Shown here piece by piece: positions 8,133 through 16,664 of a DNA stretch of 64,000 nt. Position 1 is the stretch's first letter. Every line of letters starts with the position of its first letter. The stretch comes from SABY01 sp964593705 (lineage in GTDB: Bacteria; Bacteroidota; Bacteroidia; Bacteroidales; 4484-276). Location of the stretch: assembly GCA_964593705.1 (NCBI GenBank), contig CAZQIV010000012.1, positions 15,920 through 79,919 on the forward strand, written 5' to 3'. Made by a program: the position numbers and the translations under genes. The notes under the pieces were generated by a model. It did no database searches. It saw only the letters and a list, made by a program, of their open reading frames with translations, and was not told the DNA's origin.

Positions 8133-8186
8133 TATCTTATCTCTAATATTCTGCCAAAAAATGGCAGAATATTAGAGATAAGATAC
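8132..8186. terminator. perfect 25-bp hairpin at the end of the SEC-C gene
   Basis: Left arm 8132-8156 and right arm 8162-8186 are exactly complementary, with an AAAAA loop. It starts in the stop codon. There is no U-tract after the stem, so it may act as an mRNA 3'-end stabiliser or attenuator rather than a standard intrinsic terminator. Confidence 0.6.
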
Positions 8187-8282
8187 CCATGCAAAATTTA
8201 AAATGCATTGTCGTTAATATGAAAGGAAGATAAATAATAAAGCTCTTAATTGCAAAATATGCATTTATAAATTTTGCCGACT

Positions 8283-8358
8283 AACTTGGACAAACCAAAA
8301 CAGGAATACACCATAAGTTTTACATGATCACCTTGTTTGGTTTTGGCTTGTCCAAGTT
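8283..8358. repeat. 19-bp imperfect inverted repeat upstream of coiled-coil gene
   Basis: AACTTGGACAAACCAAAAC (8283-8301) pairs with GTTTTGGCTTGTCCAAGTT (8340-8358) at 18 of 19 positions across a 38-nt spacer. It could be the ends of a minimal inserted element or a regulatory stem ahead of the gene at 8427. Confidence 0.6.
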
Positions 8359-8426
8359 GGGCTATTGATTAATAAAATTTGTTTTTTCAACACCTTGTTG
8401 TATTTTTGAAAATCATTTTACGCATC

Positions 8427-8948
8427 ATGAAAATAATTAGTGCATTTCTGGTTGTCGTTTTTCTGTCGTGTGGCCTGTTTGCACAGGAAAAGGAGATCCC
8501 TTACACCCTTGCCGATCGCGACCGCTTAATTCGTGTGGAAGCTGAGATTTCATCGCTTCGCAACGAAATGGTAAGTTTTAGAAATGAAATTAATGCGAAA
8601 ATTGGAGGTGTAGAAAATAAAATGGATGCCAAAATTGAAGGACTTGAAAATAAAATGGATGCCAAAATTGAGGGACTTCGTGCTGAAATGGATGATAAAT
8701 TTGAAGCAGTCTATTCAAAACTGGATGCCAACAGTCAGCGCATCAGCGATCAACAAACGCTTCTGTATTGGGGTTTTGGGATATTGTTTAGCATGATGCT
8801 TTTTATGCTTGGATACAATATATGGGATCGTCGTACCATGATGACCCCGATGAAGGAAAGACAAGATAAAATAATTCAAATCCTAAAAATGGCCGATGAG
8901 GATAATATCTCTTTCCGTGAAGCATTGAAACGAGCCTCGCTGTGGTAA
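8427..8948 (+). CDS. secreted/membrane coiled-coil protein
   Basis: ATG 8427 is chosen because it begins a clean signal peptide (MKIISAFLVVVFLSCGLFAQ); a start at 8379 would place 16 residues before it. The mature protein has the motif YTLADRDRLIRVEAEISSLR, then about 70 residues of coiled coil with a tandem 11-residue repeat (AKIEGLENKMD, three degenerate copies). One transmembrane segment follows (LLYWGFGILFSMMLFMLGYNIW, about residues 115-136), then a basic C-terminal tail. Proteins with this start motif are known in Bacteroidota and cyanobacteria, with unknown function. The topology suggests a periplasmic coiled coil anchored in the inner membrane. Confidence 0.65.
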   Translation: MKIISAFLVVVFLSCGLFAQEKEIPYTLADRDRLIRVEAEISSLRNEMVSFRNEINAKIGGVENKMDAKIEGLENKMDAKIEGLRAEMDDKFEAVYSKLDANSQRISDQQTLLYWGFGILFSMMLFMLGYNIWDRRTMMTPMKERQDKIIQILKMADEDNISFREALKRASLW

Positions 8949-9076
8949 ATTACCGACTGCTTTTAGCATAAAATAGTTTTCCCAGATACTATGGTGTATA
9001 TCTAACACCATCAGGAGAACCGCCCGGTCAATTAGACCTTAGCGTAGAAAACCTGACAGCTTTTTTCAAAGAAAAT

Positions 9077-9160
9077 AGTCATCCGATGAATTCCGCCCGG
9101 GCTTTTGCATTTTGCTTAGGGAAACAGTTGCACCTTCCAGGAGTTATTCATCGGATGACT
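9077..9160. repeat. REP-like element, family A copy 1
   Basis: It is bounded by AGTCATCCGATGAAT (9077-9091) and its complement ATTCATCGGATGACT (9146-9160). Each end is itself a small hairpin (TCATC-C-GATGA), and the two ends form a larger stem. It lies in the 357-bp gap 8949-9305, which otherwise shows nothing. Confidence 0.85.
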
Positions 9161-9178
9161 GAGCCACCCTTTTGAACA

Positions 9179-9261
9179 AGTCATCCGATGAATTCCACCC
9201 GGGCTTTTGCATTAACTTCTAAAATCAGTGACAATTCTCAGGAGTTATTCATCGGATGACT
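9179..9261. repeat. REP-like element, family A copy 2
   Basis: The same 15-bp ends at 9179-9193 and 9247-9261, with a related interior (CCACCCGGGCTTTTGCATT) to copy 1. It is in tandem with copy 1, 18 bp apart. Three further members are at 57078-57355. Confidence 0.85.
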
Positions 9262-9305
9262 AAAAAATCTCTACTTTTACACTTCTAAATCCAAACCCTG
9301 AACAG

Positions 9306-11555
9306 ATGAAGGAAATTGATTCGGAGAATTTGGCAACACTTGCTTCAAAATATGCCAACAGTACCAACCGGCACATATTTCTTACAGGCAGAGCCGGAAC
9401 AGGCAAAACCACCTTCCTGAGGAGTTTTGTTAAAAAAACCCATAAAAAATGTGTGGTTGCAGCACCCACCGGAATTGCCGCTATTAATGCAGGCGGGGTT
9501 ACCCTACATTCGCTGCTGCAACTGCCTTTCGGGTGTTTTATCCCTGCCGAGCTTCCGCCGGGCATGACCGAAATTAACGTGGAAATAAATACCCCCCAAT
9601 CTATTGGCCGCAACCGGCGGATGAACAAGGTAAAACAAACACTTTTGCGGGAGATCGAATTGCTGGTGATAGATGAAGTGAGTATGCTGCGTGCCGACCT
9701 GCTGGATGCCATCGATGCCATGCTGCGATCGGTTCGGCGTCAGCGCTACATCCCTTTTGGTGGTGTGCAAATGCTTTTTATCGGTGACCTGCTGCAGCTT
9801 CCTCCGGTAATAAAAGACAACGAATGGCGGTATCTGTCACCCTTCTACAAATCAGCCTACTTTTTTGAAGCCCATGCCCTGAAAAATAACCCGCCGGTTT
9901 ACATCGAACTTGAAAAAATTTACAGGCAAACCGATCAGGATTTTATTGAACTGCTGGGAAGATTCAGGAATAATAACCCTTCAAAGCAGGATTTGGATAG
10001 GCTCAATCTTACGTTTACTCCCGATTACCCAAAAAAAATTGACGAAGGTTACATTTTCATCACCACGCATAACTACAAAGCCGATGAGAAAAATAAGACC
10101 GCGTTGCATAATTTAAAAAGCAAAACCTTTACATACTCAGCAACAGTAAAAGATGACTTCCCCGAGCACAATTTTCCGCTTGAGTATAACCTGACCCTGA
10201 AAAAAGGGGCACGTGTGATGTTTGTAAAAAACGATGCTTCCGGCGAAGGCAGGTATTTTAACGGGAAAATTGGTGCAGTGCAAAAACTTGATATGGATGA
10301 GGTAGTGGTTGAATTTGATGATGACTCCGATCCGGTAACGCTAGAAAAATATACCTGGGAAAATAAGCGATACACACTCCAGCCCGAAAATAATGAGATC
10401 GAAGAAAAGATCGTTGGAACATTTACACATTATCCTGTAAAATTGGCCTGGGCGGTAACCGTTCATAAAAGCCAGGGCTTAACCTTTGATAAAGCTATAT
10501 TGGATTTGGCAGGTGCATTTGCCCCGGGGCAGGTTTATGTTGCACTTTCGAGATTGCGCAGTTTAAAGGGGCTTGCGCTTTCATCCCGATTATCGCCCAA
10601 CAGTCTCAATATAGATCAACATGTGAGCAATTATTCAACACAAAAACCCCCATCCACTGAACTGGATGAGAACCTGGAATCCGAACGCGTAAACTTTATT
10701 GGCGAGCAAGCACTCAAAGCTTTTAATTTTAATCAACTAAAAAGTGAGTTGGTTTATCATTACAGAAGTTATGATAAGGATGCCGGGAAATCGACAAAAC
10801 AAAAACATAAATTGTGGGCCGGCGAGCTACTGAATAAAATGGATGATCCGCTGGAGGTATCAAAAAAATTCATTAACCAGATTACCACAATAACACGATC
10901 GGAAAAACCAGATATAAATTTCCTGCATCAAAGGATAATTGCAGCGAAAAATTATTTCGAACCCATTCTCAAAGATTTTTCAAAACATATCCTCGACCAC
11001 ATTAAAATAATTAGCAGCGAGAAAAAGGTAAAAGCTTATGTTAACGAGTTGAAGGATGTTGAAAACACTTTTTTCAGGCAACTGTATTTTATTTACAAAT
11101 GCGAAGCGCTGCTAAAATCAACACTTGATGATTCGGAGCTATCAAAAGAATCGATTAAAAAAAGTAATCTTTACAAAGACCGCAAAGAAATAGCCGAAGA
11201 AATTGTGAAAATTACACCATCGCGAAGCAAATCAAAAGAAAAGAAAGCTCCAAAACCCAAAACCCAGGATGTAACTTTTGATTTGTATCAGCATGGCAAA
11301 ACGATTGAGGAAATAGCCAAAGAGCGTGGTTTAACAGTCGGGACAATACAAGGACATTTTGTACCCTTCCTGAAAAAGGGAATCGTGAAAATTGGACACC
11401 TCATGGAAAAGAAACGTGCCGAACACATCGCTGAATGTATCACCGAAACAGAGGCTGTAACCATTTCGGAAGTAAAACAGGTGCTGGGAGATGACTATGG
11501 CTATGGCGAGATAAGGCTTGTGTGGGCAAGTATGCCGGCAGATGAGAAGGATTGA
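9306..11555 (+). CDS. PIF1-like superfamily 1 helicase with C-terminal HTH
   Basis: A 749-residue protein. Walker A GRAGTGKTTFL (about 27-38), APTGIAAINAGGVTLHSLL (motif Ia region, about 50-70), Walker B LLVIDEVSMLRADLLD (about 118-133) and VTVHKSQGLTFDKAILDL plus YVALSRLRSL (about 382-420) are the signature of PIF1/RecD2-type 5'-3' DNA helicases. Such enzymes unwind G-quadruplexes, R-loops and stalled forks. Residues 430-650 are helical without a clear call. Residues 655-740 (TFDLYQHGKTIEEIAKERGL onward) match the HTH_40 helix-turn-helix found at the C-terminus of bacterial PIF1-like helicases. The ATG follows directly after a REP pair. No operon partner is evident. Confidence 0.88.
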   Translation: MKEIDSENLATLASKYANSTNRHIFLTGRAGTGKTTFLRSFVKKTHKKCVVAAPTGIAAINAGGVTLHSLLQLPFGCFIPAELPPGMTEINVEINTPQSIGRNRRMNKVKQTLLREIELLVIDEVSMLRADLLDAIDAMLRSVRRQRYIPFGGVQMLFIGDLLQLPPVIKDNEWRYLSPFYKSAYFFEAHALKNNPPVYIELEKIYRQTDQDFIELLGRFRNNNPSKQDLDRLNLTFTPDYPKKIDEGYIFITTHNYKADEKNKTALHNLKSKTFTYSATVKDDFPEHNFPLEYNLTLKKGARVMFVKNDASGEGRYFNGKIGAVQKLDMDEVVVEFDDDSDPVTLEKYTWENKRYTLQPENNEIEEKIVGTFTHYPVKLAWAVTVHKSQGLTFDKAILDLAGAFAPGQVYVALSRLRSLKGLALSSRLSPNSLNIDQHVSNYSTQKPPSTELDENLESERVNFIGEQALKAFNFNQLKSELVYHYRSYDKDAGKSTKQKHKLWAGELLNKMDDPLEVSKKFINQITTITRSEKPDINFLHQRIIAAKNYFEPILKDFSKHILDHIKIISSEKKVKAYVNELKDVENTFFRQLYFIYKCEALLKSTLDDSELSKESIKKSNLYKDRKEIAEEIVKITPSRSKSKEKKAPKPKTQDVTFDLYQHGKTIEEIAKERGLTVGTIQGHFVPFLKKGIVKIGHLMEKKRAEHIAECITETEAVTISEVKQVLGDDYGYGEIRLVWASMPADEKD

Positions 11556-11764
11556 TTTTGGATCAATAAATTATGACGGAATTTTTAATCTTTGTACCTT
11601 CCTGCCTTCATGGTAGAAATCAAAACCATGATGAATAATTCTCACCTTTCGCCCACCGATGATTGGCAGCAAAAATGGATTTTATCGCAGGCACATTGAT
11701 CAAAATTGAAATACAAATGCTGTTTCGTTAAAAGGATAACTGAACAATACAAAAAGGAGAATAA

Positions 11765-12070
11765 GTGGAAAACGTGAATTTTAATCCGGGATCTTTTGGA
11801 AAAGATGGCGATAAAAAAGAGATGAACTTCCCCATCAACTATGACTTAAAGGTTATTCTTGATACAGAAAAGGAAATAAATATTCAGCAACGAAACCTGG
11901 AACTGGTACTCGAAGATGCCAACGTAAATTATGATTTTGTGAAATCGCAGCGCAGTAGCAAGGGTAAATTTGTAAGCCTTACCATGAATATCACACTTAA
12001 TGATAAAAATCAGATGGGATATTTATATCATCGCTTGAAATTACTTCCCGGGATTAAATTTGCCGTTTAA
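11765..12070 (+). CDS. DUF493 family protein
   Basis: It starts at GTG 11765, preceded by an unusually good ribosome binding site for this genome (AAAGGAGA at 11753-11760). Residues 21-100 fit the DUF493/YbeD ferredoxin-like alpha-beta fold, with the typical NFPINYDLKVI start and FVSLTMNITLNDKNQMGYLYHRL. Family members are small cytoplasmic proteins thought to be regulatory; YbeD lies near lipoate genes in E. coli. Here it heads a likely operon with crcB and a DUF190 gene (27 bp to crcB). Its role in that operon is not known. Confidence 0.75.
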   Translation: MENVNFNPGSFGKDGDKKEMNFPINYDLKVILDTEKEINIQQRNLELVLEDANVNYDFVKSQRSSKGKFVSLTMNITLNDKNQMGYLYHRLKLLPGIKFAV

Positions 12071-12097
12071 TTATAGATTTGCATAAATTTTTATCTT

Positions 12098-12484
12098 ATG
12101 ATTAAAATAGCATACCTGGCACTGGGTGGCGCTACCGGCGCAATCCTAAGGTACTGGATTTCCGGTTTACCCCATAAATTTTACGGTGGTGTTTTCCCCT
12201 GGGGGACACTTATTGTTAACCTTGCCGGTTCATTTCTTATTGGTTTTTTCTGGGGCTTGTTGGGTCGCGAAAACATTTCAACCAATGTCCGTTCATTCCT
12301 TTTTATCGGTCTTTTTGGAAGCTTCACTACTTTTTCCACCTTCGCATTTGAAAGCCTCAACCTTATCCGCGATGGAAATATTAAATTTGCATTTATCAAC
12401 ATCGTTGCAAGTAATGTACTTGGCGTTTTGCTTGTATTTGGAGGATTTGTTTTATCAAAGATGATTCTAAACTTAAAATTTTAA
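12098..12484 (+). CDS. crcB: fluoride ion channel CrcB/Fluc
   Basis: A 128-residue inner-membrane protein with four predicted transmembrane helices. Visible Fluc motifs are GGATGAILRYWISG at the N terminus, WGTLIVNLAGSFLIGF in helix 2, and GLFGSFTTFSTFAFE in helix 3, which carries the conserved Phe/Ser/Thr that line the fluoride pores. Fluc proteins form dual-topology dimers that export fluoride. The next gene starts 4 bp downstream and is a DUF190 protein, a frequent companion of CrcB. I saw no fluoride (crcB-type) riboswitch upstream; expression probably comes from the upstream DUF493 gene. Confidence 0.93.
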   Translation: MIKIAYLALGGATGAILRYWISGLPHKFYGGVFPWGTLIVNLAGSFLIGFFWGLLGRENISTNVRSFLFIGLFGSFTTFSTFAFESLNLIRDGNIKFAFINIVASNVLGVLLVFGGFVLSKMILNLKF

Positions 12485-12488
12485 ACCC

Positions 12489-12824
12489 ATGAGCATTTTT
12501 GAAAATGGAGTAAAGTTACGTATTTACATTGGGGAGTCCGACACCTGGAAGGGCGAAAATCTTTATGCAGCCATCGTTTTGAAAGCAAGAGAGCTTAAAC
12601 TGGCCGGGGCAACAGTTTTTCGGGGAGTTATGGGTTTTGGAGCCAACAGCCACATTCATACTACAAAAGTTTTGAGGTTGTCGGAAGATTTGCCGGTGCT
12701 GATTGAATTGGTTGACACCGAAGAAAACATCCAAAAAATAATGCCATTCGTTGAAGAAACAGTTTCGCAAGGCATGGTAACACAGGAAAAAATCAATGTT
12801 AAACTTTACAGGGCAAAGAAGTAG
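12489..12824 (+). CDS. DUF190 family protein
   Basis: A 111-residue cytoplasmic protein of the DUF190 family: LRIYIGESDTWKGENLYAAIV at the N terminus, ATVFRGVMGFGANSHIHT in the centre, and a C-terminal VTQEKINVKLY strand. The fold is PII-like (ferredoxin-like trimer). It is translationally close to crcB (4-bp gap) and commonly found beside it, so a regulatory or accessory role in fluoride export is likely. No direct evidence of mechanism is visible. Confidence 0.85.
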   Translation: MSIFENGVKLRIYIGESDTWKGENLYAAIVLKARELKLAGATVFRGVMGFGANSHIHTTKVLRLSEDLPVLIELVDTEENIQKIMPFVEETVSQGMVTQEKINVKLYRAKK

Positions 12825-12945
12825 GCAGTCCCGAAAAACCATCCCGAAGGTTCGGGATTTGATTTCATAGTTTTTCGAGGATGCACGAGCGAAGCTCGGC
12901 ATGGGCAGTCTTCAGTGGGCAGCCTTCAGTTGGCAGTCGCAGTCA
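12825..12945. repeat. dispersed palindromic repeat, family D copy 2
   Basis: It contains CGAAAAACC...GTTTTTCG arms with CATCCCGAAGGTTCGGGAT inside, the word GGATGCACGAGCGAAGCTCG and tandem GGCAGTCTTCAGTGGGCAG words. It is the same composite as at 6590-6725 and 54020-54150. Confidence 0.75.
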
Positions 12946-12998
12946 AACAATTAATTACGCAAAGCCAAATTACTATCAATGACTTTTTTTACCATATA

Positions 12999-13150
12999 AG
13001 TACACAGAAGTAATCAATGACTACAAATGACGGCAAAACAAAATAACGAAAAGCCCCACGCACCCCTGGCCCCTAAAGGGGAAAGGCCAGGCACAAAATA
13101 AAACTTGATTTCTATCAATAACAATAAATAACAGCGAAGCTAAATAACCA
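12999..13150. repeat. dispersed repeat, family F copy 1
   Basis: It shares AAGCCCCACGCACCCCTG, a CCCCTAAAGGGG hairpin, ACTTGATTTCTATCAATAAC and many AATGAC words with 16281-16425. The rest of the gap up to 13224 is A/C-rich sequence with repeated ACAAATGAC words. Confidence 0.75.
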
Positions 13151-13224
13151 CAAATGACAACCAATGACCACAAATGACTATAAATGACAAATAACCAATA
13201 ACTAAAACAAACTCTCCATCAACA

Positions 13225-13794
13225 ATGCACGAAATCGAACCTCACTACTCCTGGCGGCATCTTTATGTAGCGGCTGACGATGAAAGGTCGCCATTTTACA
13301 ATCGCGATTACAGCGAGTTTGAATTTTCTCAAGCTGTTTACAACTACCTTATCCACCCTCAGTGGGACGAAATTGGGTCTTCAACTTTGTACATAAAAAT
13401 ATTGTATGCCGATTATAGTGAAGGTTTTGTAATTATCGAAATAATAGGTGAATGGAATGATTGCTTGCACAACGACATCATGTACTTAAAGCGCAACATT
13501 GTCGAATTGTTGATAGAAGAGGGTATCAATAAATTCATCATCATCGGTGAAAATGTGATGACATATTTCTCATCCGAAGATGATTATTACCAGGAGTGGT
13601 TTGACGAAATTGAGGATGGCTGGATTGCCGCGATCAACTTTAGGGAGCATGTAACAAAAGAGTTTGCCGATGCAGGAATAGATTATTACATCGCCTTCGG
13701 GGGATTACTGGATACACTGGAATGGAGGATTTTTAGCCCTAAGCAATTATTTGAGCGCATAGGTTCAGTAATCACAAAACGATTGATGATGTAA
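13225..13794 (+). CDS. conserved hypothetical protein, unknown function
   Basis: A 189-residue acidic soluble protein with no recognised domain. It is rich in Tyr, Trp, Asp and Glu (HYSWRHLYVAADDERSPFYNR near the start; SSEDDYYQEWFDEIEDGW in the second half) and shows an alternating strand/helix pattern. No signal peptide or membrane segment, so it is probably cytoplasmic. It ends two bases before the acylphosphatase start, so the two genes are probably co-transcribed. Codon use and spacing support a real gene. I cannot assign a function. Confidence 0.7.
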   Translation: MHEIEPHYSWRHLYVAADDERSPFYNRDYSEFEFSQAVYNYLIHPQWDEIGSSTLYIKILYADYSEGFVIIEIIGEWNDCLHNDIMYLKRNIVELLIEEGINKFIIIGENVMTYFSSEDDYYQEWFDEIEDGWIAAINFREHVTKEFADAGIDYYIAFGGLLDTLEWRIFSPKQLFERIGSVITKRLMM

Positions 13795-13796
13795 GT

Positions 13797-14072
13797 ATGA
13801 AAAAAGCTGTCACACTTAAAATTTCAGGCCGGGTACAAAATGTTGGTTTTCGTTATCACACCAAAAAAACAGCCCAAAATTTAAACATCGCCGGTTTTGT
13901 AAAAAATGAACCCGATAGCTCAGTTTATGTTGAGGCCACCGGCGAGGAAGAAAATTTGGATCAATTTATCTTATGGTGCCATTCAGGTCCATCATGGGCA
14001 AGGGTTGATGAGGTAAAAATTGTGGTAATGCCCTATAAGGATTTTGATGGATTTGTAATCAGGCAATGGTAG
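13797..14072 (+). CDS. acyP: acylphosphatase
   Basis: A 91-residue protein covering the whole acylphosphatase fold. The anion-binding loop is GRVQNVGFRYHT, with the catalytic Arg at residue 19, and the nucleophile-positioning Asn is N37 in GFVKNEPDSSVYVEATG. The enzyme hydrolyses carboxyl-phosphate bonds such as acetyl phosphate and is cytoplasmic. The C-terminal strand DGFVIRQW fits the family. It starts two bases after the previous gene's stop. Confidence 0.92.
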   Translation: MKKAVTLKISGRVQNVGFRYHTKKTAQNLNIAGFVKNEPDSSVYVEATGEEENLDQFILWCHSGPSWARVDEVKIVVMPYKDFDGFVIRQW

Positions 14073-14237
14073 GTTAAAATTTCGCGATCATTTAGCTTAC
14101 CCAAAAAAGCTAATAACCTCTCTAATTTAGGGGCTAACTTTCGTCAGGGTTCACTATTGTCATGCAACTGACAAGTATTTTTGGCAAATGAAAATCCCCA
14201 TTAACTAACCGGACAGTGTTAAATCAATTTTCCATTC

Positions 14238-15986
14238 TCATTTATTATTGTTTTTGAGATTACATGAATTTGTTGACACAGCCCCAAAAATAGCTGAAAA
14301 TTCAAATAAACTTTGTTCTATATGGCTGCACGAATAAAGAGGATCGTTGGGATTTTGGCAGGCTTTATCACGGTTTGCCGACCACATCGACAAACGGCCA
14401 ATCTTTTTTTCAACAGCCCAAACAGCCAGATCGTTAGCATCGTCAATTGTAAATATTTCACCGGGCACATCATTTTCTCCTATCATTGGCGTAATGCCAA
14501 CTTTTCTCCATATCACCGAATCGGGGATACTTTGTCCTGCATTTTGGTAAATATCTTTAAGTTGCCCGAAAAGTGCTTCTCCGGCCGAAATAGCCGCATC
14601 TCCCATATCGATTCCGGATGGACCATAATCCATCGCCATTAAATTCACACAGGTCAGGTTTACATTTTGATCGATAGCACTTTGCACCACATTTTTCCCA
14701 TCAGCGGTAAGACCGGTAGGCATGGTGGGAAGTGTAAGGCTGATCTACAGTTCGGGGTATTCATTTTGGAGAAGCCTCATAGCTTTTGAACGTCGGGCTA
14801 TCGATTGTTGTTCAGCAATAAAAAAACCTTCGATATCAAAATCAATTCGGCTTAAATTGTAAGCATCAATCACGATTTTTATGGCATCGCGAAGTTCAAA
14901 TTCATCGGCTGCAGCATAGGCGAGCATAACACCGGTGGCACCACCAAACGACATGATAATTTCGCCACCATGAGAACGCAACGAAGTGATTTTGTCCTGG
15001 TAATAATCCATCCCCAAAGTTGGGTAGCCACCCCAACAGGCATTGGCCCCTGTTTCCCATTCGTTATCAACAATAAATGCACAGGTGTAATTACAAATAC
15101 CCGTGCCACTTACATCAGTGATGTCGAAGTTGGGCCAGAGTAAACAATCAACATAAGGAGCAAAAACCAAGTCATCAGAAGGAGGGAGAGGTTCATTGAT
15201 AAAATGAATTTGTACTTCATCGCTGCTACTACCACAAACTGTGGTGATGGTCCAGCTCAGAATATAGTCATTGGGTTGAATGCCAGTAAAAAGGCTATTT
15301 GGATTTAATGGATCGGCAACTACGCCACCAATACCGGAAATAATTTCCCAATTTCCTGTTCCTGACTGAGGGGTGTTCGCATTCAGGGTTGCCTGATCTC
15401 CAATAATTGTCTGGCTTTCACCGGCAATAGATTGAGAAGGTTGGGGAGAACAATTCCCGCACATCTCCATCCAAACCAGCCCTGTGTAATAGTTAAGACA
15501 ATCTGTGGTGGAATTAAGCACTACGGTGCCTGCAGTGGCGGTAAGTAAATCAATTTCTGCCTGACTCAATACCGTAATCTCTTTCATTGCAGCTGTCTTT
15601 GAATGGAGGGCATAGGGTATGCTCAACAACTGTGATGTTCCTAAAAAAATAAAGTCCCCATTTCCTTCGGTATCAATTTCTGTTTTTATATAGTATGTGT
15701 CATCACCCCATTCAATTTCAGAAAAGTTACCGGATATCAATAATCCGACACCTATTTTTAGATCGACCAACCCGTATCTGTTAGTTTGGGTTTCGTGCAA
15801 TTCAATATATTTTGCTATACCATTGGAATTATTTTCCAATAGACTGATTTTTATAACAAGATCAAAATCAGTCAACATCTGCCCTGTGGAATCCCTGGCA
15901 ACAAATTGATAATTGAAAGCTTCAGGAGCCTGAGCAAAAATTGCTAATGAAGATATGACCAATGCAAAAATTAATATTTTTTTCAT
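14238..15986 (-). pseudogene. secreted GH18 chitinase-like protein interrupted by in-frame TAG
   Basis: One reading frame of 583 codons has a single internal amber codon at 14745-14747 (codon 414). Upstream: signal peptide MKKILIFALVISSLAIFAQ, a domain common at the N-terminus of Bacteroidota surface proteins (AFNYQFVARDSTGQ...IPYALHSKTA, about 20-135), a PKD/Ig-like linker (about 180-265), then the GH18 barrel. The barrel holds MSFGGATG and the catalytic DFDIE motif (residues 382-386). Downstream of the stop the barrel continues in frame with ISLTLPTMPTGL, LTCVNLMAMDYG and a late WSANRD strand. GH18 enzymes cleave chitin or related beta-1,4-GlcNAc polymers. A CAG-to-TAG change is the simplest cause. 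No T9SS sorting domain is present. Read-through, error or real pseudogene cannot be separated here. Confidence 0.85.
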
Positions 15987-16280
15987 CTGTTTATAATATA
16001 TTTGTTAATAGTCGGATAGCATGCCGCGAATTATCAGTAGAATCACATCACTATTTTAATCATTGCAGCCCGTGAATTATAATTATTTTAATCATGCAAA
16101 TTTAAACCTGCTTATTATGTGATCTTTAGCAAAGATAAATAAATTTTTACTTTCCCGGTAACTATTTAGTGCTTGCCCATAAATTCAACGATTTTTTGAT
16201 TAAAGCTTGTCCGAAGGACTCCTTTGGAGAAAATTTTCTACTTTTCGGGACGACAACTAATGAATTTCTTGAACCACAGA

Positions 16281-16425
16281 AGTACACAGAAGAACACACA
16301 AGTAATCAATGACCAAAAAGCCCCACGCACCCCTGACCCCTGAAGGGGAAAGGCCTGACACAATACAAAACTTGATTTTTATCAATGACAATTTAATGAC
16401 GGCGAAGCCAAATCACCATCAATGA
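16281..16425. repeat. dispersed repeat, family F copy 2
   Basis: It matches 12999-13150, including AAGCCCCACGCACCCCTG, the CCCCTGAAGGGG hairpin and TCAATGAC words. It lies in the 678-bp gap 15987-16664, which also holds two copies of a TCAA(T/C)GATTTTTTGAT word (about 16185 and 16460). Confidence 0.75.
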
Positions 16426-16529
16426 CTTGCCAGCCCTATTTAGAGCTTGTCTATAAAGTCAATGATTTTTTGATTTAAGATTGATCCCGCACTTGCGGGA
16501 ATCGTCCGAAGGACTCCTATGGAGGAGAT

Positions 16530-16657
16530 TTTAGATTGTATTGAATATCACCAACATCTTAGATCTAAAATCGCCTGCCTCGCCTGCACACGAGCCACTT
16601 CTGGCGGCAAGGCGGGTTAATCTGAAATCGTATATTTTTATAGATGTTACTTTAAAG
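16530..16657. repeat. dispersed repeat, family E copy 1, with 43-bp insert
   Basis: The flanks match 42281-42380: TTTTAGATT, then CCAACATCTTAGATCTAAAA, then TTAATCTGAAATCGTATATT. Between AAAATCG and TTAATCTG there are 43 extra bases (16574-16616) with a GCCTGCC...GGCGGCAAGGCGGG dyad. Confidence 0.8.
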
Positions 16658-16664
16658 ACACGCA

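Noticed and set aside
11621..11700. Short open frame (23 codons) before the DUF493 gene
   Set aside because: It has no ribosome binding site or conserved pattern, and lies in what looks like ordinary leader sequence.
12071..12097. Fluoride riboswitch before crcB
   Set aside because: The gap is only 27 bp and no crcB-motif pseudoknot pieces are seen there or before the DUF493 gene.
13140..13205. CRISPR-like array from repeated AATGAC words
   Set aside because: Repeats are 6-9 bp with irregular spacing of a few bases, there are no unique spacers of constant size, and no cas gene is present.
14313..14642. Plus-strand open frame over the GH18 C-terminal half
   Set aside because: It is the complement of clear GH18 coding sequence and has no protein-like features.
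14745..14747. TAG read as pyrrolysine or reassigned codon
   Set aside because: TAG is used as a normal stop elsewhere in the window (for example 14070-14072 and 8130-8132), and nothing suggests a Pyl system.
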